A DNA stretch of 64,000 nucleotides from Deinococcus betulae (GTDB lineage: Bacteria > Deinococcota > Deinococci > Deinococcales > Deinococcaceae), in NCBI RefSeq assembly GCF_020166395.1, contig NZ_JAIQXU010000002.1, positions 62,001-126,000 of the forward strand, given 5' to 3'. The translations under genes were made by a program, and so were the position numbers. Of the stretch, positions 45,341 to 53,938 are shown piece by piece. Below the pieces are notes generated by a model, which did no database searches, had not been told where the DNA came from, and was given only the letters and a program-made list of their open reading frames with translations. How positions within the stretch are numbered: the stretch's first letter is position 1; every line of letters starts with the position of its first letter.

Positions 45341-46831
45341 TTACCGACCACCGCGCCGTTTGGGGCGTTGAGGGCCGACGCGGCCTGCGCCCGTGCCGGG
45401 CGTGCTGTCCTGTGAGCGGGACGTGGAAGCGCGGCCACCACTGGCCTGCTGAGGCCGGGCCGACCCCGACCTGGAGGCATGAGGGGTGGCCTGACCCGCA
45501 CTGCCTCTGGGCTGCCCCTGTCCCGCCGAACTGCTCTGACGGCTGCCCTGGGGCGCGCCGCGGCCAGCAGATGCGCCCCCTTGACCCCGGCCCTGGCCCC
45601 GTTTTTCCTGAATGGCCTTGTCAATCCGCCCTTCGTCGGGAGTCAGCGGGGGATGGAGGGCGTCAGGCAGACGGCGGCGAATGCTCTGCCATAGGGCGCG
45701 TTGCTCGGGGATCAGCAGCACGAGGTTGGTCCCGGACCGTCCCGCGCGCGCCGTGCGGCCAGAGCGGTGAACGTGGTCTTCAGCAGTGGCGGCAATATCC
45801 AGGTGAATCACCAGACGCACCTCAGGCAGGTCGATGCCGCGGCCAGCGATATCGGTGGCCACCAGCACGCGCGACTCGCCTTCGCGCAGCTGGGTCATGG
45901 TGCGCTCGCGCTTCTTCTGATCCATGTTGCCTTCCAGCGGACTGACGAGTTCGCCGTCCAGCAAGGCGCTCAGGCGCTCGGCACGGCGCTTGACCAGAAA
46001 CTTGGTGCGGCAGAAGACCACCACGCAGCCGCCCGGCTCGCGCAGCGCCTCCTGAATCTGGCCGGCGGCCAGGGGCAGCAAGTCAGTGGCCTCGGTGTTG
46101 ACCAGCACGTGCGTCGCGCCGGTGGCGCCGCCCAGCACGTCCTGCTGCGGGGCCGCCGTTTCGCCGGCCGGAGCAATGTCAATGCGCGCGGGCCGGGTCA
46201 TGAACCGCTCGGCCACTGCGCGAATCTCGGCCGGGAAGGTGGCCGAGGCCATCGCCAGCTGCAAGTCGCCCTGGCTTTGGCGCTGCGCCGCGCCCAGAAT
46301 ATCCCCCACGTCCCGCAGGAACCCCAGGGACAGCAGTTCGTCGGCCTCGTCCAGCACCACATACTTCAGGCCAGCCAGGCTCAGCTCGCCGCGCGTAATC
46401 AGGTCTTTCAGGCGGCCTGGCGTCCCGGCAATCAGGCCCTTACCGCTGGCTTCACGGCGCGTCTGGGTGGGGGTGATACCGCCGGTAATTCGGCCAGCCG
46501 TCATGCCCAGTTCGCGGGCCACATCCCGGATTTGCACCGCCAGTTCGCGGGTGGGCGTGACCACCAGCACCTCGGGGCGCAGGCCACGGGTTTCTTTCAG
46601 GCCCCACCCCCGGGCCGCCGCCGGAATCAGAAAGGCCAGTGTCTTGCCGCTGCCGGTGCGCGCCGTGGTAATCACGTCGCGGCCTTCCAGCAGCGCTGGA
46701 ATGGCCTGCGCCTGCACGGGCGTGGGGGTGCGGTCACCCAGCAGCGTGCGCCAGTCGCGTGAGAGGGGCGTCTTGGGGTCAGAAGAAGAGGCAACCGGCG
46801 AACGCCGGGGTTTATTTTGAGTCTGAGTCAT
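45341..46831 (-). CDS. DEAD-box RNA helicase
   Basis: 496 residues from ATG 46831 with AGGACGG upstream. Helicase motifs in order: Q-motif TPTPVQAQAIP, motif I ARTGSGKT, Ia PTRELAVQI, II LDEADELLSLGF, III ASATF, then IV-VI with VFCRTKFLVKRR, VATDIAGRGIDLPEV and HRSGRTARAG. ATP-driven unwinding of RNA duplexes is expected. The C-terminal ~100 residues are a low-complexity basic Gly/Ser/Arg/Gln-rich tail, typical of an RNA-binding extension in DEAD-box proteins. It is the only gene in its unit, with a terminator 42 bases after the stop. Confidence 0.93.
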   Translation of the reverse strand: MTQTQNKPRRSPVASSSDPKTPLSRDWRTLLGDRTPTPVQAQAIPALLEGRDVITTARTGSGKTLAFLIPAAARGWGLKETRGLRPEVLVVTPTRELAVQIRDVARELGMTAGRITGGITPTQTRREASGKGLIAGTPGRLKDLITRGELSLAGLKYVVLDEADELLSLGFLRDVGDILGAAQRQSQGDLQLAMASATFPAEIRAVAERFMTRPARIDIAPAGETAAPQQDVLGGATGATHVLVNTEATDLLPLAAGQIQEALREPGGCVVVFCRTKFLVKRRAERLSALLDGELVSPLEGNMDQKKRERTMTQLREGESRVLVATDIAGRGIDLPEVRLVIHLDIAATAEDHVHRSGRTARAGRSGTNLVLLIPEQRALWQSIRRRLPDALHPPLTPDEGRIDKAIQEKRGQGRGQGGASAGRGAPQGSRQSSSAGQGQPRGSAGQATPHASRSGSARPQQASGGRASTSRSQDSTPGTGAGRVGPQRPKRRGGR

Positions 46832-47035
46832 GAACCGTCCTGGGCGCCTGGTCGTCTCCTTGCGGAGCATGACCGGGCCAGCAGAAGCGGCGCGGCCACA
46901 ATCGGCGGCCCTCTATCATGCCACATCGGAGTGCCCTTGAACTGGCCCTTAAGGCAGCTTCTGTCCGCGCCGCGCGAACGGCGCCGGCCGGACATGACAA
47001 GGCGTCCCAAATCGGAGTCGCAAACAGAGTCCGGC

Positions 47036-49462
47036 TTAAGCCTGCGGATCGTACTCTCGCTCCGTCGTCTGCCGGAGCCAGCGTTCGGTCTGCGCCGCAG
47101 ACGCCGGCCGTGCGATCAGGAAGCCCTGAATCAGGTCACAGCCTGCCTGTTTCAGCACCTCTAGCTGCTCCTGTGTTTCCACACCTTCAGCCGTGACTTG
47201 CAGCCCCGATTCACGGGCGTAAGTCACGAAAGAGCGGATGAGGGGCAGGGTTGAACGTCGCCGGTCCTGACTGGGAATCAGCGCGGCCACCAGGGAACGG
47301 TCAATTTTTAGGATGCCCACAGGCAGCTCGAACAGTCGCACGATGCTGGAATAGCCCGTGCCGAAGTCATCCACCGCCAACTGCAACCCCGCCGCCATCA
47401 GGGCCGCATAATCCCCCAGGCTCTCGGTGTCCAGCGTGGCTGTTTCCGTGACTTCAAGTTCAAGGGCGCTGGCCGGTAAGTGATGGGCCGCCAGCGCCTG
47501 AACAACCGAACTGGCAAAGTCAGTCTGCGTAAACTGCCGCGACGAAACGTTGATGCTGACGCGCAGTTCAGGCCAGAAGCGGCGCCAGACACTGAGCTGC
47601 CGGCAGGCTTCCTGAAGCACCCAGGCCCCCAGGGAAAAGATAAGGTCATTTTCCTCGGCCAGCGGAATGAACTGGTCGGGGGGCAGCAGCCCCATCGCAG
47701 GATGATTCCAGCGGATCAGGGCCTCAACCGCCACAGGCTGCTGCGCCCCGCTGGTCACGACCGGCTGGTAATACAGCTCCAGTTCGCCGTTGGGCAGGGC
47801 TTGGCGCAGGTCCTGTTCCAGATTCAGGCGCCGAATGGCCGCTTCGCTCAGGGCAGACTGAAAGCGCTGAACATTGCCCCGCTCTTTCTTGGCCAGGTAC
47901 ATCGCCAGGTCGGCGTTTTTCTGCAAGGTGGTGACATCTGTGCCGTCCTGTGGGGCCAGCGCCAGGCCGATAGAGGCGGTGAGAATCAACTGCCGCCCGG
48001 CGAGATACAGCGGCAGGCTAAGGGTGTCGAGGATGCGGGTCGCCACCAGTTCGGCTTCGTCGTAGGTGTGCAGTGACAGCAGAACGGTAAATTCGTCGCC
48101 CCCCTGCCGCGCCACCAGATCCTCTTCCCGAATGCAGCTCACCAGCCGCTGCGCCACCTGTACCAGCAGGGCGTCGCCCACCGGATGGCCCAGCGTGTCA
48201 TTCACCTGCTTGAAGTGGTCCAGATCTATAAACAGCACACCCACAGGCTTTTGACTGCTCAGGGCGTCATGCAGCGCCGCTTCAAAGGCTGTGCGGTTGA
48301 GAAGCCCGGTTAGCGGGTCGTGCTGCGCCTGGTACGCCAGCCGGGCCTGCGCCTGCTGAAGCGCGGCGTTGGCCTGTGCCAATTCATCGGCGCGCAGCTG
48401 TTCCTGGGTAGCCTGGTATTCGAAGCGCTCGACTTTCAGCTGTGCGCTCAGCACCTGCGTTTTGTGACGCTGAATATCGGCATTCAGCTCGCCAACCTCC
48501 TGTTCGTACTCGCGGGCGTAGCCCAGAGCCGCTTCAAAAGCCCCCTGGGCTTCCAGCACCTTAGACAGCTCACTGAGCGCCGCGACCCGCCGCTTTTTCA
48601 GAGCCTGTGCCGCCTCCAGTGCCTGACGCACACTGTGTTCCGCTTCGGGCAACTGACCGAGCCGCATCAGAATCTGCCCGCGCGTGGTCAGGGCCTCAGA
48701 CAGATTCTCCCGTTCCCCCAGTTCCTCCGACAGCCCAATGCTGTCCTGGGCGTAGGACAGCGCGGCGTCAAGGTCTCCCAACTGAAAGCAGTTGGCCGCC
48801 ATATTGGTCAGGATCAGGCACTCGTGATGGCGGAACCCAGCCTGCCGAGCCTGCGCCAACGACGTGTGGTTCAGCGCCAGCGCTTCTTCAAAGCGGCCAA
48901 GATCATGGTAATCAATGGCCATATTGATAGAAATTACCGAGACCAACGCCGGCACCTGTGCGCGGCTGGCCAGCAGCAAAGCCTCCGAATGGTATTTGAG
49001 AGCCTGATCGTGTTCTCTCAGGTCCATGTAGAGGTTGCCGATGTTGTTGAGGCTGCGCGCCTGGCCAACACTGTCTTCTGACATCTGAACTATTTGCAGC
49101 GCCCGGAAGTGGTACTCGGCGGCCTGACCGTAGTGGCCCATCCGGGCGTGGGTAACGGCCAGCCCATTCAGACTGCGCGCGGCGAGTGCAGGCAGATGCA
49201 GCCGGGTGGCCTGGTCAATGCTGTCTTCAAACGTCGTGATGGCCTGCCTAAATTCCCCACGCAGCATCCAGGCATAGCCCATCAGCATCTGCGCGCGGGC
49301 GGCCCCTGCTGGATAGGGCGCCAACTGCGCGCGGCGTGACGCTTCAAGGGCCTGTGCCATCGCCTGCTCAATAGACGAAGACAGCGCGTTTTCCGCTTCG
49401 TTATTCAGGGCGTCCACTTGATCCTGAAGGGCCGGTAGATTGTCGTAAGAGTCGCCAAGCAT
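47036..49462 (-). CDS. TPR-GGDEF-EAL c-di-GMP protein
   Basis: About 808 residues from ATG 49462. The frame is open to 49675, but the extra 71 residues look like leader sequence; no candidate has a ribosome binding site. The N-terminal ~330 residues are TPR repeats (RSLNGLAVTHARMGHYGQAA, RSLNNIGNLYMDLREHDQAL, LTNMAANCFQLGDLDAAL), then a coiled coil. The GGDEF domain is intact (HDPLTGLLNR, QGGDEFTVLL), as is the EAL domain (AVEALIRW, INVSSRQF, AVDDFGTGYSS, KIDRSLV, AEGVET). TPR repeats suggest regulation by protein partners. It is divergent from the TetR gene, so its promoter overlaps that region. Confidence 0.85.
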   Translation of the reverse strand: MLGDSYDNLPALQDQVDALNNEAENALSSSIEQAMAQALEASRRAQLAPYPAGAARAQMLMGYAWMLRGEFRQAITTFEDSIDQATRLHLPALAARSLNGLAVTHARMGHYGQAAEYHFRALQIVQMSEDSVGQARSLNNIGNLYMDLREHDQALKYHSEALLLASRAQVPALVSVISINMAIDYHDLGRFEEALALNHTSLAQARQAGFRHHECLILTNMAANCFQLGDLDAALSYAQDSIGLSEELGERENLSEALTTRGQILMRLGQLPEAEHSVRQALEAAQALKKRRVAALSELSKVLEAQGAFEAALGYAREYEQEVGELNADIQRHKTQVLSAQLKVERFEYQATQEQLRADELAQANAALQQAQARLAYQAQHDPLTGLLNRTAFEAALHDALSSQKPVGVLFIDLDHFKQVNDTLGHPVGDALLVQVAQRLVSCIREEDLVARQGGDEFTVLLSLHTYDEAELVATRILDTLSLPLYLAGRQLILTASIGLALAPQDGTDVTTLQKNADLAMYLAKKERGNVQRFQSALSEAAIRRLNLEQDLRQALPNGELELYYQPVVTSGAQQPVAVEALIRWNHPAMGLLPPDQFIPLAEENDLIFSLGAWVLQEACRQLSVWRRFWPELRVSINVSSRQFTQTDFASSVVQALAAHHLPASALELEVTETATLDTESLGDYAALMAAGLQLAVDDFGTGYSSIVRLFELPVGILKIDRSLVAALIPSQDRRRSTLPLIRSFVTYARESGLQVTAEGVETQEQLEVLKQAGCDLIQGFLIARPASAAQTERWLRQTTEREYDPQA

Positions 49463-49680
49463 AGGGATATTGGGTTCACCAGAACGTTTAATGTCGAAGA
49501 GACGGAGACCAAGAATAGGCCCGAGCCTCTGACAGAGTTCTCTCAAAACAGAATGATGAGATGTGCTTCGACGGTCAGCAAGGCTTGGCAACCGCCTCTG
49601 GTGAGGGCTGGATGCCAGATAAGCCCTACCTACTTCTAAAGGGTTGGGCGCGCTACTCATACCCTGCCACATCACTCCAG

Positions 49681-49716
49681 TTGACAGCTTGTGGTGAGTG
49701 ATTGTACACTCACTCT
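49681..49716 (+). promoter_or_regulatory. Promoter and operator of the TetR gene (leaderless)
   Basis: TTGACA (49681-49686), an 18-base spacer and TACACT (49705-49710) form a promoter whose -10 ends 6 bases before the ATG at 49717, so the transcript is probably leaderless. A perfect inverted repeat GTGAGTG-ATTGTA-CACTCAC (49694-49713) overlaps the -10, as expected for autorepression. Confidence 0.7.
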
Positions 49717-50274
49717 ATGCCTCAGATATCTTCCCTCTCCACCGCTGAGGCCCGGCGTGAAGTTGTCATTCAGAGTGCCATCACCGTCTTTGCGCGTTCG
49801 GGATACCTGGGCACCCCCGTCAGTGCCGTCGCCCAGGACGCCAAGATTTCTACCGCCTACGTTTTCAAACTCTTTCCCCGAAAAGAAGACGTGTTCGTCG
49901 CCGCCCTCTCCCGCTGTTTCCAGCTGATTCAAGACGCCCTCGACCACGGCGCTCAGGGGGCGACCGCACAAACACCCGACGCCATTCTGGACGCGATGGG
50001 CCAAGCCTATGCCCACCTGATTACGGACCGTTCGCTCCTGATGCTGCAGGTTCATGCCCAGTCCGCAGCGGGCGTCCCTGAGATTGCCGCGGCGCTCCGT
50101 GCGGGCCTGGAACAGATTGTCCGCTTTGTGCAGACCCGTTCTGGGGCCTCGGGCGAGGCCGTGCAGCGGTTCATGGCTTACGGCCAGCTTTGCCATCTCA
50201 TCGTGGTGGCTGAACTTGATGGAAACGCCGCGCCGTGGGCCCAGCTCCTGACCAAAGGCATTCGACATTTCTAG
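49717..50274 (+). CDS. TetR-family transcriptional regulator
   Basis: 185 residues from ATG 49717; the upstream TTG in the same frame lies inside the operator and is rejected. The N-terminal DNA-binding part reads VIQSAITVFARSGYLGTPVSAVAQDAKISTAYVFKLFPRKEDVF, a standard TetR helix-turn-helix. The rest is a helical ligand-binding domain. A 7-6-7 inverted repeat overlaps its own promoter, and a near copy lies before the downstream oxidoreductase gene at 50300-50319. It therefore probably represses itself and the 50337-52877 genes, with release by an electrophilic or hydrophobic ligand (inferred). Confidence 0.88.
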   Translation: MPQISSLSTAEARREVVIQSAITVFARSGYLGTPVSAVAQDAKISTAYVFKLFPRKEDVFVAALSRCFQLIQDALDHGAQGATAQTPDAILDAMGQAYAHLITDRSLLMLQVHAQSAAGVPEIAAALRAGLEQIVRFVQTRSGASGEAVQRFMAYGQLCHLIVVAELDGNAAPWAQLLTKGIRHF

Positions 50275-50299
50275 GGAAAGGCTTTTTTTAGCTCTTCTG

Positions 50300-50319
50300 G
50301 TGAGTGACCAATCACTTAT
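50300..50319 (+). promoter_or_regulatory. Second TetR operator, before the oxidoreductase gene
   Basis: GTGAGTG-ACCAAT-CACTTAT has the same 7-6-7 layout as the operator at 49694-49713. Its left arm is identical and the right arm matches at 5 of 7 positions. It overlaps a TATAAA -10-like box (50317-50322), and a strong AAAGGAGG ribosome binding site follows. Confidence 0.65.
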
Positions 50320-50336
50320 AAACAAAGGAGGTTTGT

Positions 50337-51368
50337 ATGTTTCAAGTTCAGGCGACCGATGTGATCTTGCCCGGTTTAGTGGCCCCTTCTGGCTTTCAAC
50401 TGCACCAGCGCCCTGTGACTCGGCCAGGGACTGGGCAGGCGCTGGTGCACGTGGAAGCCAGTGGCATTTCCTTTGCCGAACAGCAGATGCGGCGGGGCCG
50501 CTACCCTGGGCAGCCCAAATTTCCTTTCGTGCCTGGCTATGACCTAGTCGGAACGGTGCTTGAGGTCGGGCCCGCCGTTGACCCGGCGTTGGTCGGCCTG
50601 CGGGTGGCCGCCGCAACCAAAACCGGCGGCTGGACCACGCACGCCCTGGTCACGGCGGCGGACCTGGTGCCTGTGCCCGCCACTGTTGATGCTGTGGACG
50701 CCGAAACTGTCATTGTTAACGGCCTGACCGCCTGGCAAATGCTGCACCGGAGCGCCCGCGTCCAGGCGGGCCAAACGATTCTGGTGCACGGTGCGAACGG
50801 CGGGGTGGGCAGCATTCTGGTGCAGCTTGCCCGCCACGCTGGCCTCCGGGTTATTGGCACGGCGTCGCCCCGGCATCACGGCGCGCTCCGCGAGCTGGGT
50901 GTCGAACCGCTGGACTATCAGGCCGCAGACCTGGCCGCGCAGGTGCGCGTGCTGGCGCCCGGTGGAGTGGACGCGGCCTTTGATCATCTGGGCCTGGCCA
51001 GCGCCCGCTGCTCCTTTAGCCTGCTGGCCAGAGGCGGCACGCTGGTCGCCTACGGGATGGCCGCCGAGGTGAACTCGGAGCGCTCAGTGCTGCAGCTGTT
51101 CATCAAGATGCTCGGCCAGATCGCTGCCTGGACGCTGCTGCCCAACGGTCGCCGCGCCACCTTCTATGACTTCTGGGGCGGCAAACAGCTTGCCCCAGCA
51201 ACTTTCCGCGCCCACCAGCAAGCGGATTTGCGGCAGGTGCTGGCGCTGCTGGCTCAGGGCGTCCTCACCCCTCAGGTGGCCGCCCGCTTTCCCCTCAGTG
51301 CCATTGGGCAGGCCATGGAATTGGCCGAGTCCCGCACCGTCATGGGCAAAGTGGTGCTGACACCGTAA
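50337..51368 (+). CDS. Zinc-independent quinone oxidoreductase-like MDR protein
   Basis: 343 residues of the medium-chain dehydrogenase/reductase superfamily. The substrate domain has ASGISFAEQQMRRGRYPGQPK and FVPGYDLVGTVLEVG. The NADPH-binding motif is LVHGANGGVGSILVQLA. The Cys/His ligands of zinc alcohol dehydrogenases are absent, so this is the quinone oxidoreductase type, which reduces quinones or other electrophiles with NADPH. It is controlled by the TetR operator just upstream and followed by a SnoaL-like gene, which fits an inducible detoxification cluster. Confidence 0.88.
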   Translation: MFQVQATDVILPGLVAPSGFQLHQRPVTRPGTGQALVHVEASGISFAEQQMRRGRYPGQPKFPFVPGYDLVGTVLEVGPAVDPALVGLRVAAATKTGGWTTHALVTAADLVPVPATVDAVDAETVIVNGLTAWQMLHRSARVQAGQTILVHGANGGVGSILVQLARHAGLRVIGTASPRHHGALRELGVEPLDYQAADLAAQVRVLAPGGVDAAFDHLGLASARCSFSLLARGGTLVAYGMAAEVNSERSVLQLFIKMLGQIAAWTLLPNGRRATFYDFWGGKQLAPATFRAHQQADLRQVLALLAQGVLTPQVAARFPLSAIGQAMELAESRTVMGKVVLTP

Positions 51369-51429
51369 CCGCCCCTGGACCCTCATCGGCCCACCGTTAA
51401 CCCCTCATTCCCTTTCAAGGAGACTCCCT

Positions 51430-51924
51430 ATGTTCACCCAACACGACGCGCCTACTTCCGCTGCCCCCGCACCAACCAGAGTCACCCTGCCTACAGCCAC
51501 GGACCGGCCTGTTCCCCTGATCGTTCAGCAGTGGGCCGAAGCCTGGAATACCGCCGACGCCACAGGCCTGGCCGCCCTGATGACCGAGCAAGGGGTGTAT
51601 CAGGACTTCGCCTTCCAGGCCAGAAACGTAGGCCGGGACGGGGTGGCGCACTGGCTCGACCTGACAGTCAAGAGTATCCCCGACACCCACGTCACGGTTC
51701 TCGACGCTTTTCAGGTAGGCGACCGCGCTGCGGCGCAGTGGATCTTCAGCGGCACCCCCACGGGCTTCGGTGACCTGGACGGTCGGTCGTTTTCCGTGCT
51801 GGCCACCTCTCTGTTTCACCTGCGAGATGGCAAGATTCAAGAGGTGACGGATATGTACAACCGGGCCGACCTCTTTCATCAACTTGGCCTGCCGTCCGAT
51901 CACTGGGTGGCCCCTCAGCCTTGA
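51430..51924 (+). CDS. SnoaL-like/NTF2-fold protein
   Basis: 164 residues with CAAGGAGA upstream. After a Pro/Ala/Thr-rich start of about 25 residues it follows the SnoaL-like pattern: IVQQWAEAWNTADATGLAALM, YQDFAFQARNVGRDGVAHWL, AAQWIFSGTPTGFGDLDGRSF and LFHLRDGKIQEVTDMYNRADLF. This cone-shaped fold serves as small hydrolases, cyclases or ligand binders. The substrate is unknown. It lies 61 bases after the oxidoreductase and is probably in the same TetR-controlled operon. Confidence 0.78.
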   Translation: MFTQHDAPTSAAPAPTRVTLPTATDRPVPLIVQQWAEAWNTADATGLAALMTEQGVYQDFAFQARNVGRDGVAHWLDLTVKSIPDTHVTVLDAFQVGDRAAAQWIFSGTPTGFGDLDGRSFSVLATSLFHLRDGKIQEVTDMYNRADLFHQLGLPSDHWVAPQP

Positions 51925-51981
51925 ATGAGCGGCCTCGCTGGAACAACTTACCACCACCATAAGCTCCAAGGAGAACGCAAC

Positions 51982-52044
51982 ATGCGCCCGACCCACCTGA
52001 CCTTCTTCTCCTCGCTTCCATTCCCGACAGGACCGGCAGCATGA
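51982..52044 (+). CDS. 20-residue leader ORF coupled to the acetyltransferase gene
   Basis: ATG 51982 has the best ribosome binding site in the area (AAGGAG, 8 bases upstream). The 20-codon frame (MRPTHLTFFSSLPFPTGPAA) ends in a TGA that overlaps the acetyltransferase ATG as ATGA. It is probably a leader that couples translation, or the true initiation site of a once longer gene. No function of the peptide itself is implied. Confidence 0.4.
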   Translation: MRPTHLTFFSSLPFPTGPAA

Positions 52045-52877
52045 CGCCTCTGAGTCCCAGAGAGCTGGCCCTGGCCCGAACAGCCTTGGGGCAGCAGCGC
52101 GCCGCGCACCACCTGCACGGGGACGCTGCGGCTCGGCAAGCCTTTGGCCTGGGCGCCTTTGAGGTCGGACACGCGGCGGCCCTCTACGCGCGCAACGCCC
52201 CATGGCTGGGGGCCAACACCATCGTAAATCTGGGGACACTGGAACCAGCGACACCTGAAGCGCTGGCGCAATTACTGAGCTTTTTTCGGGACGCCGCCCT
52301 GCCCTTCGTGGTGATCGTCACGCCCTTCGCCGAGCCGGCGGACCTGCCTGAGCAACTCCTGGGCGCTGGCCTGTCGCCTTGGTCTTCTCATTGGGTCCTG
52401 GCCCGTCCTCTGTCTGGGCCGGACATACCTTTGAGCCAGCCCGCTGTAGCTGTCCAGCCACTGACCGGTGAGCAGGGCGAGGCCGTTGGACGCCTGATGC
52501 TGGGCGACGGCGCGCCAGCCGAGGTGTTGGCGTTCATGAGCCGCCCTGCAGGGCCGCACAGCACGCGTTACGGCGTCTGGGCGGGCACTCAGCTGATTGC
52601 CACCGCCGAGCTGACAGTGGCGGGCCAGCTCGCCTACCTCTCCGGAGCGATCACGCACCCTGACCACCGCCAGCAGGGGCTACAGGCCGCCCTCTTGCAG
52701 CGCCGCCTGGCCGACGCGGCGGCCCTGGGCTGCACCGTCGCCACGACAGAAGTGGACCTCTCGAACGAAGCGAGTCTGCGAAATGTCGAGCGCGCAGGTT
52801 TTGTGCGGGTCTACCAGGAGCAGGAATTCTTCTGGCGCCCTCCAAGAAATGCACAAGAAGCAGAGACGACCAGTTAA
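52041..52877 (+). CDS. GNAT-family acetyltransferase
   Basis: 278 residues. The C-terminal half is a GNAT domain. AYLSGAITHPDHRQQGLQAALLQRRLADA contains the acetyl-CoA-binding motif (R/Q-x-x-G-x-x), and TEVDLSNEASLRNVERAGFVRVYQEQEFFWR is the usual end. The N-terminal ~130 residues lack clear motifs and may be a degenerate GNAT repeat. The acceptor is unknown. Its own ribosome binding site is weak, and its ATG overlaps the stop of a short leader frame. It is probably the last gene of the TetR-controlled operon. Confidence 0.8.
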   Translation: MTPLSPRELALARTALGQQRAAHHLHGDAAARQAFGLGAFEVGHAAALYARNAPWLGANTIVNLGTLEPATPEALAQLLSFFRDAALPFVVIVTPFAEPADLPEQLLGAGLSPWSSHWVLARPLSGPDIPLSQPAVAVQPLTGEQGEAVGRLMLGDGAPAEVLAFMSRPAGPHSTRYGVWAGTQLIATAELTVAGQLAYLSGAITHPDHRQQGLQAALLQRRLADAAALGCTVATTEVDLSNEASLRNVERAGFVRVYQEQEFFWRPPRNAQEAETTS

Positions 52878-52924
52878 ACCGGCGGCTATAGGGCTAGAAA
52901 AGGTGCCTACAGTTGGACTGACAA

Positions 52925-53938
52925 TCAATCCAGATGGCCCTGCCCAGCCAGCAAGGTATTGCCCACCGCTTGCCGCAGCCCCTGAATGTCGTAGCCGCTG
53001 TGCCGGGTCGGGTGCACGCGGTTGGTCAGCAGCACCCAGGCCAGGCCAGCGCTGGGGTCTACCCACAGGCCCGTGCCAGTAAAGCCGGTGTGCCCCACCG
53101 CCTGCGGGCTGCACAGGCTGCCACCGCTCCAGCCGGGGCTAGCCTGAACGAAGGCCAGGGTGCGTTCTGAGGCGGCTGGGCGCAGTGCTAATGCCTGCGC
53201 GGCGGGCGATAACCAGCCACCGCACAGCAACTGCTCTACCTGGGTCAGCACACCGGCCAGTGTGCCAAACAGCCCAGCGTGCCCGGCCACGCCGCCCAGG
53301 GCCGCCGCGTTCTCGTCGTGGGTCTCACCGCGCAGCAGCCGTTCTCGCCACAGGCAGTGCTCGGTGGCCACGGTCTGCGCCGGGTCGGGGGCAAAGGTCA
53401 GGCCACTGTCCAGGGTAAAGGCGCGCAGCGGAGTGCCCCGGAGGCGTTCCAGCACGCGGCCCAGCAGGCCGTACCCCAGGTCAGAGTAGACCACCGGGCC
53501 GGCCTCGCCCACCGGCCACGGCTCCTGCACAAAGCGGGCGCGGATGGTCGCTGCGTCGCCCCAGGTGTACAGCTTGGCCCAGGCCCCCAGGCCGGACGTG
53601 TGGCACAGCAGCTGGCGGAGGGTGCGGCCCCGCAGCGGCGTGTCCTGCATCCAGGCCAGGTCCGGCAGATGGGCGCCCAGTGGGTCATCCAGGTCCAGCA
53701 GGCCTTCTTCCAGGGCGCGCAGCACCTCGCGGGCGGTCAACAGGGGCTTGGTCAGGCTGGCGAGGTCCCACCAGAAGCTGGCGGCCAGGGCCACGGGCTC
53801 TGGTGCTCGCTGGGCTAGGCCCAGCACCAGCGTCTCACGCTCGCCCGCCGCATTGACCACCCCCAGTGCAGCGCCCGAAGGCCCGCCGGAGGTGCTCACG
53901 GCCCGCTCCAGCAGGCGGCGGGTGGTGACCGGAATCAC
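52925..53938 (-). CDS. Serine hydrolase of the beta-lactamase/AmpC family (muropeptide recycling)
   Basis: 337 residues from GTG 53938, overlapping the MurQ stop (GTGA). No signal peptide, so probably cytosolic. It has the SxxK active-site motif (SLTK), LRQLLCHTSGL, VVYSDLGYGLLG in the place of the YxN motif, and a late HTGFTG in the place of KTG. Family members are esterases, amidases or peptidases rather than true beta-lactamases. In Bacillus a YbbE-type protein of this family sits with murQ, so a role in trimming recovered wall peptides or esters is reasonable. It is the last gene of the recycling operon. Confidence 0.82.
   Translation of the reverse strand: MIPVTTRRLLERAVSTSGGPSGAALGVVNAAGERETLVLGLAQRAPEPVALAASFWWDLASLTKPLLTAREVLRALEEGLLDLDDPLGAHLPDLAWMQDTPLRGRTLRQLLCHTSGLGAWAKLYTWGDAATIRARFVQEPWPVGEAGPVVYSDLGYGLLGRVLERLRGTPLRAFTLDSGLTFAPDPAQTVATEHCLWRERLLRGETHDENAAALGGVAGHAGLFGTLAGVLTQVEQLLCGGWLSPAAQALALRPAASERTLAFVQASPGWSGGSLCSPQAVGHTGFTGTGLWVDPSAGLAWVLLTNRVHPTRHSGYDIQGLRQAVGNTLLAGQGHLD

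Noticed and set aside
52925..53938. A true beta-lactamase (resistance gene)
   Set aside because: The SxxK motif is present, but there is no signal peptide, the other active-site motifs are those of the esterase/peptidase branch, and the gene overlaps murQ, so a recycling role fits better.
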